A stretch of 49,678 nucleotides of DNA from Mnemiopsis leidyi (taxonomy: Eukaryota > Ctenophora > Tentaculata > Lobata > Bolinopsidae), in contig JH152996.1 in assembly GCA_000226015.1 (NCBI GenBank), forward strand, positions 35,910 through 85,587, given 5' to 3'. The position numbers and the translations under genes were made by a program. Below are positions 1 through 10,692 of this stretch, piece by piece. The notes under the pieces were generated by a model. It was not told where the DNA came from. It saw only the letters and a program-made list of their open reading frames with translations, and did no database searches. The first letter of the stretch is position 1, and every line of letters starts with the position of its first letter.

Positions 1-3000
1 AAGATACGATACATGACATCCAGTTCAACTGGTATGGTGACATGATGGCTACCTGCTCCTCCGATCACAAGGTAGGCCTTTTTTTCACTCTGTTACCCTG
101 TCCCCTCTAAGTTTTCTGTCTCCTCTAAGTTTTCTGTCCCCTCTAAGTTTTCTGTCCCCGCTAAGTTTTCTGTCCCCATCTAAGTTTTCTGTCCACTCTA
201 AGTTTCCTGTCCCCTCTGTGTGTCCTGTCCCCTCTAAGTTTTCTGTCTCCTCTAAGTTTTCTGTCCCCTCTAAGTTTCTGTCCCCTCTAAGTTTTCTGTC
301 CCCTCTAAGTTTACTGTCCACTCTAAGTTTTCTGTCCCCTCTGCACTGTAATTCCTGTCCCCTCTGTAATTCCGGTTCCCACTGTGTTTACTGTCCTGTT
401 TTTCTTATCTGTATCCATTCTGTCTTCCTTTAAATTTTATTTGTATATATAGCAGCCCTCTGAAAGTAGATAATTACGCGTTTCTGCATTTCCAAATTAA
501 ACAAACCTATAGTCTCTATTTCACATTCAGGTGAAGATATGGGAGAAACAGGAAAACGAGTCCTGGACCGTTGTCAAGGAGATTGTTGCGCACTACTCGC
601 CAGTGTGGCGCGTCAGCTGGGCGCACCCTGACTACGGGACTATTCTCGCCACGTGCAGCATGGATCATCGGGCTACAATCTGGCGCATGGTACAAGTACT
701 TTTGTTTTACTTCTCCTCATTCCCATGTTGGTACTTCCTGGATAAATCGATCGCGTTACAGTTATACTGCACTGTTATGATTATTGATGAAGATATCATA
801 GCAGTTAGCACTTAGAAAATTCTATGTCTTACAAAACAGATGTTCAGATAAACGACTGTACTCCAGATGAATGACGACAAGACGAACTGGGTGAAGAAAG
901 AGCTGACAGACAGTTCTACTCCCGTCACCGATGTAAAGTTTGCTCCCCGCACTTGGTCCGAGATGATGACCGGCTCCCCAGGTTTTTGTCTCACGGCGTC
1001 ATTCTATCTCCACTAAATGCACCCTAAAACTGCCATTAGATACCTATTAGAACGTTCCTGGCATGTAATATGTTCAAAGTTTTTGTTGTTCTTGAAGTTC
1101 CAGTCGTTCTAAGATTTCCTTTATATTGATGCCTAAGGGAATTAGGATTGTCCAGAACCAAGGCTCGAGCCTCCTGCAAAACCCATTAGAGCTCTTTATG
1201 TCCATTTTAAAACCGACCAGCCTATTATACTCGAGGGAAATATAGAATCTATGTCCACGTCCCGTAGTTAGCTGTATTTAAGCCCTTATTTAGTCATACT
1301 CTCCAGATCAGCTTATTTAGTCATACTCTCCAGATCAGATTATTTATTCATACTCTCCAGATCAGCTTATTAAGTCATACTCTCCAGATCAGCTGAGGCT
1401 GGCTGCGTGCAGTGAAGATAAAGTCAGGCTGTACACGGTTCAGGTCAACTCTGAACTGAACGACACCTACTGCGACTGTACCTCCGAGAATATCGTACGT
1501 GAGAACTTTATCTTGTGTCATGATATGTTCGGTAATTAGCTCACTTTAAATTAACTGGTAAAGTGGTAGACTTTACCAAAAAGAATGACGCAAGAACTAA
1601 TATTTTTTGCAATGCTGTAAAGTGAAAATTATTAAGCTTATATTTTGTCCGTTATTTTCAAAACTTCAAACAACTCGATAATTCAATATATCTTGAATCA
1701 TGCCCCCTCTCAGATAGATTACTCAGAAGAGCAAGGTAAAATCTCCTGCATGTCGTGGAACTCCTCCTCCCGTTTTGCCAGCCTGGTTCTAGCCGTAGGG
1801 GTTCTGGGGGGAAAGGGAGCTTCCAGAGTTGACCTGTACAGCTTCAGTGAAAACACCCTCTCTGACCGAGTAAGTTTGTCTTTTTAGAAGGAATCGATTT
1901 TTTTTTGTTTTCTTCAGAGGAGCTGAGGCTAAAAGACAGGCTCTTAGTTGGGTTTAGCTATACTGTTTTTGGATGTTGACTTTTTCTTGCGTCACCAATT
2001 TCAAGCGTTTTCAATAATTTGTAAGTTGCGTTTAGTGCTAGACTAGGTAGGTAACGTTTTCGGGTTAGATCTGCACTTACATAAACAAATGGATCCTAAA
2101 TTTTTGCGGCCTGCCAAGTTTTTGCGAATCTCAACCAGGGTCGCTGGAAAGAGTTTATCCTGAGCGAGGCCTCCTGGCTATCCGACAAAAACTCGCCCTC
2201 CAGCCCACCATACACACTCAAACACTGTCTGGTAGTTTCCTTGCTGAGTCATTTTCACCAGGTATTCCGGGGCAGCATCTCCAGAACTCTAACTGTAAAG
2301 CAGTAACACTTATATCCTGCTGGGATGATCTACTTCTAGATATGATCTCCAGTCAGTTTGTCATTTTATTCTTAAATAAAGGTTGCTCGACAAAAAACCT
2401 TCTTTGTTTGCTGTTGGGTTGTTTTCGCATGCACTGCTCAAGAATACGTTCCGAGTTTGGTGCTGTTTCTTAAAGTCGGTTAGCTGAGGACTGCGTCTTG
2501 TCAGGGGTATTCTCTGTTCTACATTCCTCGGAACTGATTATCTTTTACTTGTTGGGTCTTGATTGAATCTAGAAAATTGTTACTCTTATGAAGTAGTTAT
2601 GTTTTTTGCTGTGCATAGATATTCATTTGGGAATTATTTGCTGTAAGAATAGACGAAGCAGACGTGTACTCGTTAAATATCCTGATTATTAAGTAGGTGG
2701 AGCTGCCGCTGTTTTAACCCTCCAATGACCTATGTTATCAATAGTCACTTGCAGACTGTACAATAGTCACATGTAGAATGTACAATAGTCACATGTAGAA
2801 TGTATAATAGTCACTAGTAGACTGTACTGCGTGATGCGTTAAATATGTTTAACTGAGAAGCTTCTCAATACACTATTTATCAGCCAGTAGTTGGTTCCCC
2901 GAGCAAATTGATCTGTGCTAAGGTAAAATATTTACATGTACGTAAGTTTTTGACAGTCGTTAACTCGTCAAAGTTGCCTTGCAGCAAGTATTTTAATTAG

Positions 3001-6000
3001 CCCGACAGCAGATTTTCTGTCTCATAATCCACGTTTCAATTCGCCCAGTCAAATATCTTAATTATCTTCATACATCATAATGTCATGAGTCATTCAGGTA
3101 AACCTGGATTGAACTAATTTTGTCGGTACTTATCTCAAAATATCACGAAAACAGAAAATTCTCAAGTCTAAATTTTTTAGGTATAACTCCCAATCTTGGA
3201 TTGCCACAAAATGAACTCCTCAGAGTCCGAAGAAGTGGAGTAAGATCGTGAGCATTCCCGTTCCACTGAAGAGTAAGCTCCATCACCTGGCCTTCAGACC
3301 GAACAACGGAGCGAGGGACAATGTGCTAGCTGTGGCTACCGACACCGAGCTTGCCGTCTTCAAAATATGTTCCGAGGTTTAATTTTTAATTTTGTTGTTT
3401 AAACCGTACTTTTGCAATTCACCAGGACTTTGACGAGATTGCGTTTTTTGGTCCGCGCGCTTGTGCTCAGTCCTGTGAAAGGTTGATTATAACTTGATTC
3501 ATGCATGGATACAATAGTCGAACACGGGTCGAGTTTTGGCGAAAAACGTGCTTTCGGATTTTCAACTTTTTCAAAATGACGGTTCGTGCTCAAAGTGACG
3601 CGCCGAACAAAATCCGTCCCAGTTTGAAAAGATAACACCTCACACCTTTTTCAAAAAGCGTCCTGTTTTCAATCGAGAACATCTTACGAGATTTCACCTG
3701 CGCTGTACGTCCACCCATCCGTATGTGTCCCATTTAGGATGACTGCGTCCTGATAACGGATTCCTTGGACTGGAGGGTGCCAAAGCTGACCTATCTCCTC
3801 AGTTCTAAAAAAAATTTAACTCTTACAACTTCCGAAATATTCCGTGTACGGACATCTTAAGGAGCTGGTGAGTACCAAGCAGAATTCATTATCACCTGAT
3901 ATGCAAGTTCAAACTCATTCTGAATGGAATAGACATTACACCGAAGTGGGATTCGCGTCACTGATATCCTCCGAGATTAGGATTAAACTAGGACCAATTC
4001 TTTAAAAAGCGTCATCAGCGCGGAAAAGCGTCCTGTTTTGAAAAACCGTCACAATTTTGAAAATTGAAATTGTGTCATTTTCGAGTGCGCAGCTCCTTAG
4101 GTGATGTTAGAAAGTCAACTTTTATGAAATGTGGACCCGTGGACCCGTGGAAGTGCGTGACGCGTCCATAAATGTAAAACTATTGCAATAAGCGTTACGT
4201 CATAACACGGACGATGGACACAAAACATATTGACATGATCATGGATATAAATGCAATCTTTAGGTTGATTAATTGATTGCGGTCGCCGGCAGCTGCAACT
4301 AATAGAATTTGTAGTAGAAATTTGTAGTAGAAATTAGATTTATTTTTTTGTTTAATTCAGAATGGGACGGAAATCCATAGCGTCCCCACCCACCCGAAAC
4401 AAAACGGGCGCAATTCTCATTGGAAATTTTATGTTTCATAAGTTATTCAAGTTCATTCGGATTCAAATTATTTGGATGTTTGAGTTCGAATAAAATCACT
4501 ATCATGCTTATGAAACTTCATATCTAGTTAACCAGCCAAACAAGAATCGTCTAGCAATAACCGCAGTGTTTCGTGCACCACGTCTCAGCGAGTGTCGGGA
4601 AGTCACACAGACTATCTCTCTCACAATTCACAGCCTTGTCATAACACAGAGGTTGGGGGTCCGGTGTAGGGTTCGGGTTCGGCTCCGGATTTGGTTCTTG
4701 CGTGGGTTCAGACTCGCAGTACCCGCAGTACCGCGCGCACCACGTCTCTGCTAGCTGGGGGTACTGACACAGATTATCTCGCTCACAGTTAGTAGCTTTG
4801 TTGATACACTCAGGTCGAGGGGAAGGTCCGGGTGTGGGTGGAAGTGTCGTTACTTCTGGGGTCGGATCAGGGGTGGTGGGAGCTGGGGTTGTAGGTTCGG
4901 GCAGAACATCTTCAACTCTAAAGTTGGTAGCTTCGTCCGACTCACCTTGGTCCATCTTGCCGGTTTCCTTGAACTCCGGGTAGCTGCTGTGTTTAAACAG
5001 CCCGCAATTGTGATGTCCGCGCGCCAGCTTGACAAACCCCTCCTGTCCCCAAACTTTGCTCCAGGAGTTCTTCACCAGGATGTATTCAGGGGTGTAACCC
5101 ACAGCTACTGCTCCGTGGTTCACATCTCCAGAACAAGTCTCATCCCTCAAGATACCACTTAGGTAAAACTTGAAATGGTCTGTGACTTCGAGGGCCACCG
5201 CTAAACTGCCTTGAGCGAGCGCTGCTATATTAGCTGCTTCCCCGGCGGGGACAGATCTGGAACGCACGATCTTGTGAGATCTAAGTGCGTTGTGAGTGTT
5301 GCTCACTTTGCACCACCTGTCCTTCCCCGTGTAGGGATACTCACTTGTTGCAGACAAAGTACCATCCATCTCGATAGACCAGTCATACGCGTCGCTCATC
5401 CAGCCGCCTTCACACCCGCCGTTAAACCAGTAGACACAGTCCAAGTATTCCTGCTCCGCCAGGTTCCTCAGCCTGCCTGATAACTGCTGGTACCGGGTCT
5501 CTATAGCTCCTACCGCTGCGAAACTCCAGCTTGAGCTGCAACTTCCCTGGTTCTTGACCGGCGTGACCGCACCTTTGTTTACCCACATCACACTGGCTGG
5601 AACCTCATCCTCGATACTTGTTAGAGATGCTTGGTTTACTGGTTTTCCAGTTGCGTTCAGTCCCAGATACGCTCCCTGTTCTTCTGGTGTGAGAGTTGCG
5701 AAGAAGTTTATTTCGTAGTTGGCGAGGTCGGCCGTTTGATGGTTTGCTTTGGCCACAAAGTGAGCGGTTTTCTTAAAAAGTGTGAACCTCATACGATCTT
5801 CAGAGAGGGAATTGTACTGGACTCCTTGAAGAGATTTAAATCCGTTGTACAACTCTAACGTTGCTTTTGGGGACTGTAGAATTTGTTGCAGGTCCTTCTG
5901 AAGAGCTACCACACTGACCAAGCAGCATAGGAACGAAGCTATCTTCATTTTGTAGTCCCTCGTTACCAACTTTCTTCGTCTTTACTCTGGATGAACATTG

Positions 6001-7458
6001 AATAGCTTCTTGAAGTTGAAGCTTATAAAGTTGGGTCCTCCAACCAGATGTCGGGCAGTAACCCTAGCTAACCAGGTTAGCAATCTTGCCACCGTCACTT
6101 TCACGGCTCCCTAATAACTGTATTTTTATGAGAATTATCACACGTCCATTGTCTTCTTGCTTCCATATTCTTTCATAAATTCGTGCTTCTGCTATGGTGG
6201 CGTTATCTTGATAATCTAATTTAAAGTTCGGCGTTTCTCCATCTAAGTTTGAGTAATTCTTCTCATGACTGGCTATAACTGAGTTTGGGTGTTTTCTAGG
6301 TACGTAAAAATATAATCTTTATGAAGCGAGGTGTCTCCAACCAATTCATGCCTTCTAAGGAGGCGCCTCCACCAGCATTATCCGGAGTATTTTGTAAAAC
6401 CGGGTAATTTAGGGAATGCTTCAACAAATAAAAGAAAACTAATTTCACGCTCGAAAAGTTCAGAGCATTCTGAGATTAAGAGACTTTTCATAATGAAGCC
6501 ATTTTTTCACACTAATCCAAACAATGAGCTTATCAGTATTCAGTGAATGATAAAAGCCTCCCTCCAGGAAATGGCAGACGAAGTTGTACCAGAACAAGAG
6601 CCGGTGTTGCGACCTGACGACAACAACCCGCCCATCAAGCACCTGTCGTGGGACATGTTCGGTCGACAGATAATCGCTCTTTTCGCGTCCGGCGTCGTCA
6701 AGAGCTACTCTTGGAAGTATGTGCTGCGTTTTGTTTTACATGATATCTCTGTTCATACAATTTCATAAACTTCTGCTCATTTTTGTCTGCATCAAACCTT
6801 GAAGTTTGTTTGGCGTGTCAGTAGACCCTTGTTGCATTTACCATATTGTACAGCATGCCTTGTTTTCAATGACACGGGAAACAAGAACTAAGATAAAGGA
6901 GACAGTGTCTAAAACTCTATTGTTACCTGGTTTACCCACACCCCCAGGTTTCTAAAACTCTATTGTTACCTGGTTTACCCACACCCCCAGGTTTCTAAAA
7001 CTCTATTGTTACCTGGTTTACCCACACCCCCAGGTTTCTAAAACTCTATTGTTACCTGGTTTACCCACACCCCCAGGTTTCTAAAACTCTATTGTTACCT
7101 GGTTTACCCACACCCCCAGGTTTCTAAAACTCTATTGTTACCTGGTTTACCCATATTACCCAGGTTTCAACCCCGACGACAGTGGGCAGCAAGTGAGCTG
7201 GTTTCCAACATGGATCTGACAAACATAACCTATCATTAACCTTTACTGGGTTTCGGTGTAGGCTGACGCTAGCTATCTATGTAGTTGATGCATTCCAGGG
7301 CAATTTTTGTGGTTTTTAACTTATTATCAGACGATTGAGATAACGTACCTATAAATTATGTTTTGACTAACTTTATAACTGTTTTTATCAGAAACTGTTT
7401 AATAGTCAACCAAGGTGCAAAAGCGTCTCACTATAAGGTAACTTTCAATTGTTTTTAA
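1..7458 (+). CDS. SEH1L: SEH1 nucleoporin (WD40), 3' part of a split gene
   Basis: SEH1 is a WD40 beta-propeller of the Nup107-160 nuclear pore scaffold and of the GATOR2/SEA complex. Exons, with matching phases: 1-71 (5' partial), 531-689, 867-981, 1388-1494, 1714-1869, 2139-2231, 3224-3376, 6568-6716, and a tentative last exon 7392-7458. Diagnostic stretches are MATCSSDHK|VKIWEK, VWRVSWAHPDYG, LATCSMDHRATIW, VTDVKFAP, LRLAACSEDKVRLY, ISCMSWNSSSR, LHHLAFRPN and IKHLSWDMFG, in the order seen in animal SEH1 proteins. The 93-nt exon 2139-2231 is less certain because its sequence is not family-diagnostic. The donor at 3377 (GTTTAA) is weak. The start codon lies upstream of the window. The last exon is chosen only because it restores phase and ends in TAA. 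The 3377-6567 intron holds an antisense gene. Confidence 0.85.
97..385. repeat. Minisatellite, ~17-18 bp unit, in SEH1 intron
   Basis: About fifteen imperfect copies of a pyrimidine-rich unit (core ctctaagttttctgtccc) fill the first half of the intron 72-530. The pyrimidine bias gives open frames on both strands that are repeat artefacts. The rest of the intron, about 386-530, shows nothing beyond the acceptor tract. Confidence 0.9.
1285..1392 (+). repeat. Four-copy 27-bp repeat carrying the SEH1 exon acceptor
   Basis: Four tandem 27-bp units start at 1285, 1312, 1339 and 1366. Each contains tactctccag|atcag, so AG acceptors end at 1306, 1333, 1360 and 1387. The last is the one assumed for the exon at 1388. 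Read in the exon's frame, units 1 and 2 contain TAG; unit 3 has TAT and unit 4 has AAG at the same codon, so both are open. Confidence 0.9.
2739..2827. repeat. 22-bp tandem repeat in SEH1 intron
   Basis: Four copies of a unit beginning caatagtcac, period 22 bp, lie inside the intron 2232-3223. Apart from this array I see nothing in that intron. Confidence 0.85.
3470..4110. mobile_element. Probable degenerate non-autonomous element in SEH1 intron
   Basis: The tract has higher CpG than its surroundings and related oligomers in both orientations. aaaagcgtcctgtttt occurs near 3652 and near 4030. tcaaaatgacggtt near 3570 is a near inverse of aaccgtcacaattttga near 4053. No clean ends or target duplication were found and there is no coding capacity. 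It separates SEH1 exon 3224-3376 from the antisense peptidase gene; the rest of 3377-4550 shows only the candidate poly(A) signal. Confidence 0.3.
4339..4344 (-). terminator. Candidate poly(A) signal of the peptidase gene
   Basis: AATAAA on the minus strand, about 207 bp past the TAA stop of the cathepsin-like gene. It is the first canonical hexamer found in that direction. Support is positional only. Confidence 0.3.
4551..5969 (-). CDS. Secreted cathepsin L-like protein, catalytic Cys replaced by Ser, with two ShK modules
   Basis: A single-exon 472-residue frame. Met8 (base 5948) is the likelier start because it begins a clean signal peptide (MKIASFLCCLVSVVA). Residues ~37-103 are an I29-type propeptide (NYEINFF, LTPEEQ). 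Residues ~122-330 are a C1A papain domain: oxyanion Gln141 in VKNQGSC, His285 in VNHGAVAVGY, Asn301 in VKNSWSKVWG. The usual CGSCWSF reads C144-S-S-S147-W, so the nucleophile position is Ser. A Pro/Thr-rich linker (358-386) leads to two six-cysteine ShK-type modules, C388-C418 and C442-C472, with identical spacings 7-6-10-4-3 and a second Pro-rich linker between. Secretion and pro-domain are as in the family; activity is unlikely or altered (inference). ShK modules occur in many extracellular proteins, so this alone does not make it a toxin. The gene lies antisense within an SEH1 intron. Confidence 0.9.
   Translation of the reverse strand: MVTRDYKMKIASFLCCLVSVVALQKDLQQILQSPKATLELYNGFKSLQGVQYNSLSEDRMRFTLFKKTAHFVAKANHQTADLANYEINFFATLTPEEQGAYLGLNATGKPVNQASLTSIEDEVPASVMWVNKGAVTPVKNQGSCSSSWSFAAVGAIETRYQQLSGRLRNLAEQEYLDCVYWFNGGCEGGWMSDAYDWSIEMDGTLSATSEYPYTGKDRWCKVSNTHNALRSHKIVRSRSVPAGEAANIAALAQGSLAVALEVTDHFKFYLSGILRDETCSGDVNHGAVAVGYTPEYILVKNSWSKVWGQEGFVKLARGHHNCGLFKHSSYPEFKETGKMDQGESDEATNFRVEDVLPEPTTPAPTTPDPTPEVTTLPPTPGPSPRPECINKATNCERDNLCQYPQLAETWCARYCGYCESEPTQEPNPEPNPNPTPDPQPLCYDKAVNCERDSLCDFPTLAETWCTKHCGYC
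6021..6030 (-). promoter_or_regulatory. Candidate TATA box for the peptidase gene
   Basis: Minus-strand ctttataagc lies about 75 bp upstream of the preferred ATG (5948), a reasonable distance for a short 5' leader. The sequence and spacing fit; no initiator was defined. Confidence 0.35.
6908..7165. repeat. 43-bp tandem repeat, six copies, in SEH1 intron
   Basis: Units begin tctaaaactc at 6908, 6951, 6994, 7037, 7080 and 7123, nearly identical except for the last. Each contains an acceptor-like cacccccag followed 20-odd bases later by acctg|gttta. It lies in the intron between the exon ending 6716 and the tentative last exon at 7392. Confidence 0.95.
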
Positions 7459-7970
7459 CCTCCTTTACAAATTTTTCATGCCGAATACCAAAAAATTTTC
7501 TGGAGCTGTGCCAAGGCCCAAGACTCCTATTTTAGCCTGCTATTTGCACTGACACGCCGCCGATTTATTTTCTTGCCGAGCTCCTTCCAGAAACAAAATC
7601 CTGGCAACGTTTCTAGTTTAGTACTTTAGTACAGTAGGTAGTACAAGTATGCAGCCAGAAGAGCGTATTTCTAGTTAGGCCTGCCAAGAAGGCCTGCCAA
7701 CTTCAGATCATGAAACTGAATCCTAAGCGTGCCTTATTAAATATTGAAATTGAAGCACCGCCAGCTTTTCTTGGATGCATTAATCTGCGCTCTGATTAGT
7801 CGTATTTGTACAAGTATCCAATTTTACATGCAAATATAATTCTTGAGAATTCCTTCTAACGTCTCAAGTTTAGCAACAAACAAAATCACATGCTATTATA
7901 ATCTTTGGTTATATCCGCAATAATCCCGTGGCGGGCTCTGACACACCTCGAGCGAATAGGCCTTGCATGT

Positions 7971-8406
7971 GACTGGTATGAAACTGGTATGTGACTGGTA
8001 TGTGACTGGTATGTGACTGGTATGTGACTGGTATGTGACTGGTATGAAACTGGTATGAGACTGGCATGTGACTGGTATGAGACTGGTATGAAACTGGTAT
8101 GAGACTGGTATGAAACTGGTATGAGACTGGTATGAGACTGGTATGAAACTGGTATGAGACTGGTATGAAGCTGGTATGAGACTGGTATGAGACTGGTATG
8201 TGACTGGTATGTGACTGGTATGTGACTGTTATGAGACTGGTATGAAACTGGTATGAGACTGGTATGTGACTGGTATGAGACTGGTATGAAACTGGTATGA
8301 GACTGGTATGAGACTGGTATGAAACTGGTATGAAACTGGTATGAGACTAGTATGAGACTAGTATGAGACTGTTATGAGACTGGTATGAGACTGGTATGTG
8401 ACTACC
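7971..8406. repeat. 10-bp minisatellite, about 43 copies
   Basis: An uninterrupted array of a 10-bp unit (actggtatga / actggtatgt) with point variants at positions 9 and 10 and a few gttatg or ctagtatg copies. The period equals roughly one DNA helical turn. Confidence 0.97.
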
Positions 8407-8539
8407 CAGATTAGACAGATCAGGAGCAGGTCGAAAGCTCGGTGTAACTTCGTGCTACTATAAACTAGACAATTCGTCATTCAACTAAATAAATTCTGTC
8501 TCTCCGCCTCTCTCTTTCTCTCTCTCTATCCAGCTTTAG

Positions 8540-9040
8540 GTAGTCCGGCTATTCCAATTATTGGTTGTAGTCTGTAGAGGTCGTCGTCGATATTTTCAGA
8601 GTAGTGCAACAAGAAGATGTTGCTATGACAACCAGACCTTGAGCAGAGCTCGTATAAGTTTCTGTGGAGATGAACCTTGTACGCTAGCTACCAGAATAGA
8701 TTGCTGGTGAACAACGCTTGCAGGGCGGCACATCCCAAATATCGGGACCTCAGCTTTATCCCTGATTCGGCCAATCGTCCGTGAAATTGGCCCGAGCTCC
8801 AAGTCAAGCGGATGTGATGGTTTAACAATCCGGCTAATTCGTCTAATCAAGTGTCCCAAGAGAAAGAGAGAATGGGAGATCCGCCCACAAACGTACGCGA
8901 TGGCAAAGTTGTAGGAAATTTAGAACCGCCTCTAAACAGTCCGGCTATTGACGTCAGCAATATAGCTTGCTGCCTGATCCGCCTAATTGTTTGATCGTTG
9001 TTATTGTTGTTGGACTCCTCTGCAACGTCAGTCAAAATGA
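8540..9040. mobile_element. Possible degenerate DNA transposon fragment
   Basis: Variants of a short motif (tccggctatt / tccggctaatt) recur at about 8544, 8828 and 8940, with related ccgcctaatt and cggccaatcg. The tract is less AT-rich than its flanks and has two overlapping antisense frames (78 and 62 codons) without recognisable domains. No terminal inverted repeats or target duplication were found. Confidence 0.25.
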
Positions 9041-10692
9041 GCGGCCCTATTTTCCTATCATATGTTTGGCAAGAGGGTGGTTTATTTCCGGGTTACTTCA
9101 TGTTTTGACGGTTACGTAATTCATTTCGTACTTAACTATGATTAACTCGGATTAATTGATTTGTTCTGCTGTAATTTTAATCTATGATTGCATTACTTTA
9201 TTCAGCATTTGTTTTACTGTTTTGAACTTGTTAATACCTTACACAGTCACACATACCTTAGAGACGTGATTATTTCACCATTTCTGTGTTTTTCCATGCC
9301 ATCCATTTCGAATATTATGACACCTTTAATTAGATCATGTTTTGTTCAGACTTCCTAGTATAATAAAAATTGTTAGCCGACAAATTTATGAATGCCCATT
9401 TATACAAAGCCACTAGGTGATAAAATTAAGCTGACGAGTTTCGAATTTTTGTTTTGGACATTTGCCAAGTATTTAAATAAGTTTTGGATCAGCGTGGTTC
9501 AAATAATTCGCACCCTCTATTGTTGTAATTCAGCCAAGGCTTAGATGGGAAATGTTTGAGTTCGTCTTGTTATCACCATCTTTCTGGGTACGGGTTTCGC
9601 TATGATTTGCAGGTTTAACTTCGATTTTATCAAAACTTACAAATATAGTCACGGTGCGTTGTTCTATCTTTAATTGATTTACATTTTGTATAACCGCTCC
9701 CAGCAACTTTACAGGAAGCCATACAATAGTGAAAGCTGTAAAACAATTAGCGATTACTTCAGATTACATTGCGTCCAGTGCTATAAATCCACGACAGGCT
9801 CGGTCCAATAGGTCTACAATTACACTACTACATCTCATCTACTTAAATCTAACTTACTTACTTAAATCATTTACTTAAATCTTACTTTGAGTAGCTATCA
9901 GTTTCACTGTTAAACCCCTACTTACCGGCCTGGCATTTGACCGTTGTGATGATATGAGAATCGCTGACCACTGCACTGTAATTTTACTCATAGTAAATGT
10001 CGTTTGTCTACATCCAGATATATGGACTTCTAATTTACATACACTTGCCGTACATAGATTATAGCTTTGTGTACTCTGCGCAATGTATATAGGTAAGAGC
10101 TGTGTTATGTAGTATGTACCCTAGTTTCGTGCAAATATCGTAATATCTCATCTACTTTGATAGTCATACTGCAGTCAGCTTCTTTACTTGGTTTGTATTA
10201 AATTTGTGAATTTTCTGTGTGAATTTGTTTAAAAATGTGATTTTCATCTCAAGATTGATGTTGTTTATTATTGTTGACATATCCTTCTCCACTGAAATAA
10301 CCTAGTCTACTGATCTAACCTAGTCTACTGAAATAATCTAGTCTACTGACTTGTTGTTTGGTGTTGTCAAAAACCAGGCACATAATCTTTACTTGCACAG
10401 TTACGTTGACAAAAATCTTACCATTTACACTTTTTGTTCTTTATTCTCATTTATTCAGATAAAGTCTTTTACAGTTGCCTTGACAATCTGATACACTTTA
10501 GCTGAATGAAAAGCAGCCGATTGGGAGTTACTGAACGTCCATCAACAGCCCTACTTCCGATTACTTGCTAACAAGCCACTCCTGCTGAACAAAGTTTGTG
10601 ATACAAGAAACCGAACAGCTCACACTCAAACAATCTCAACCCTACACAGTAGTCTACCTAACACACACCCTAGTTATACCATCAGTTAGAAG

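Larger units (their letters stand above)
7459..10692. other. Intergenic region, SEH1 to ZIP
   Basis: No convincing coding sequence. It holds the 10-bp minisatellite at 7971-8406, a possible degenerate transposon at 8540-9040, and AT-rich sequence with small direct repeats (a 22-bp unit with cctagtctactga near 10300-10350). The last few hundred bases should contain the ZIP promoter and 5' UTR, but I cannot place a TATA box or start site. Confidence 0.6.

Noticed and set aside
85-433. Repetitive frames on both strands within SEH1 intron 1
   Set aside because: Minisatellite artefact; the flanking exons splice in phase without it.
3738-3858. Possible extra SEH1 exon after catttag
   Set aside because: Its translation does not resemble a WD40 segment, and exon 3376 joins 6568 in phase without it.
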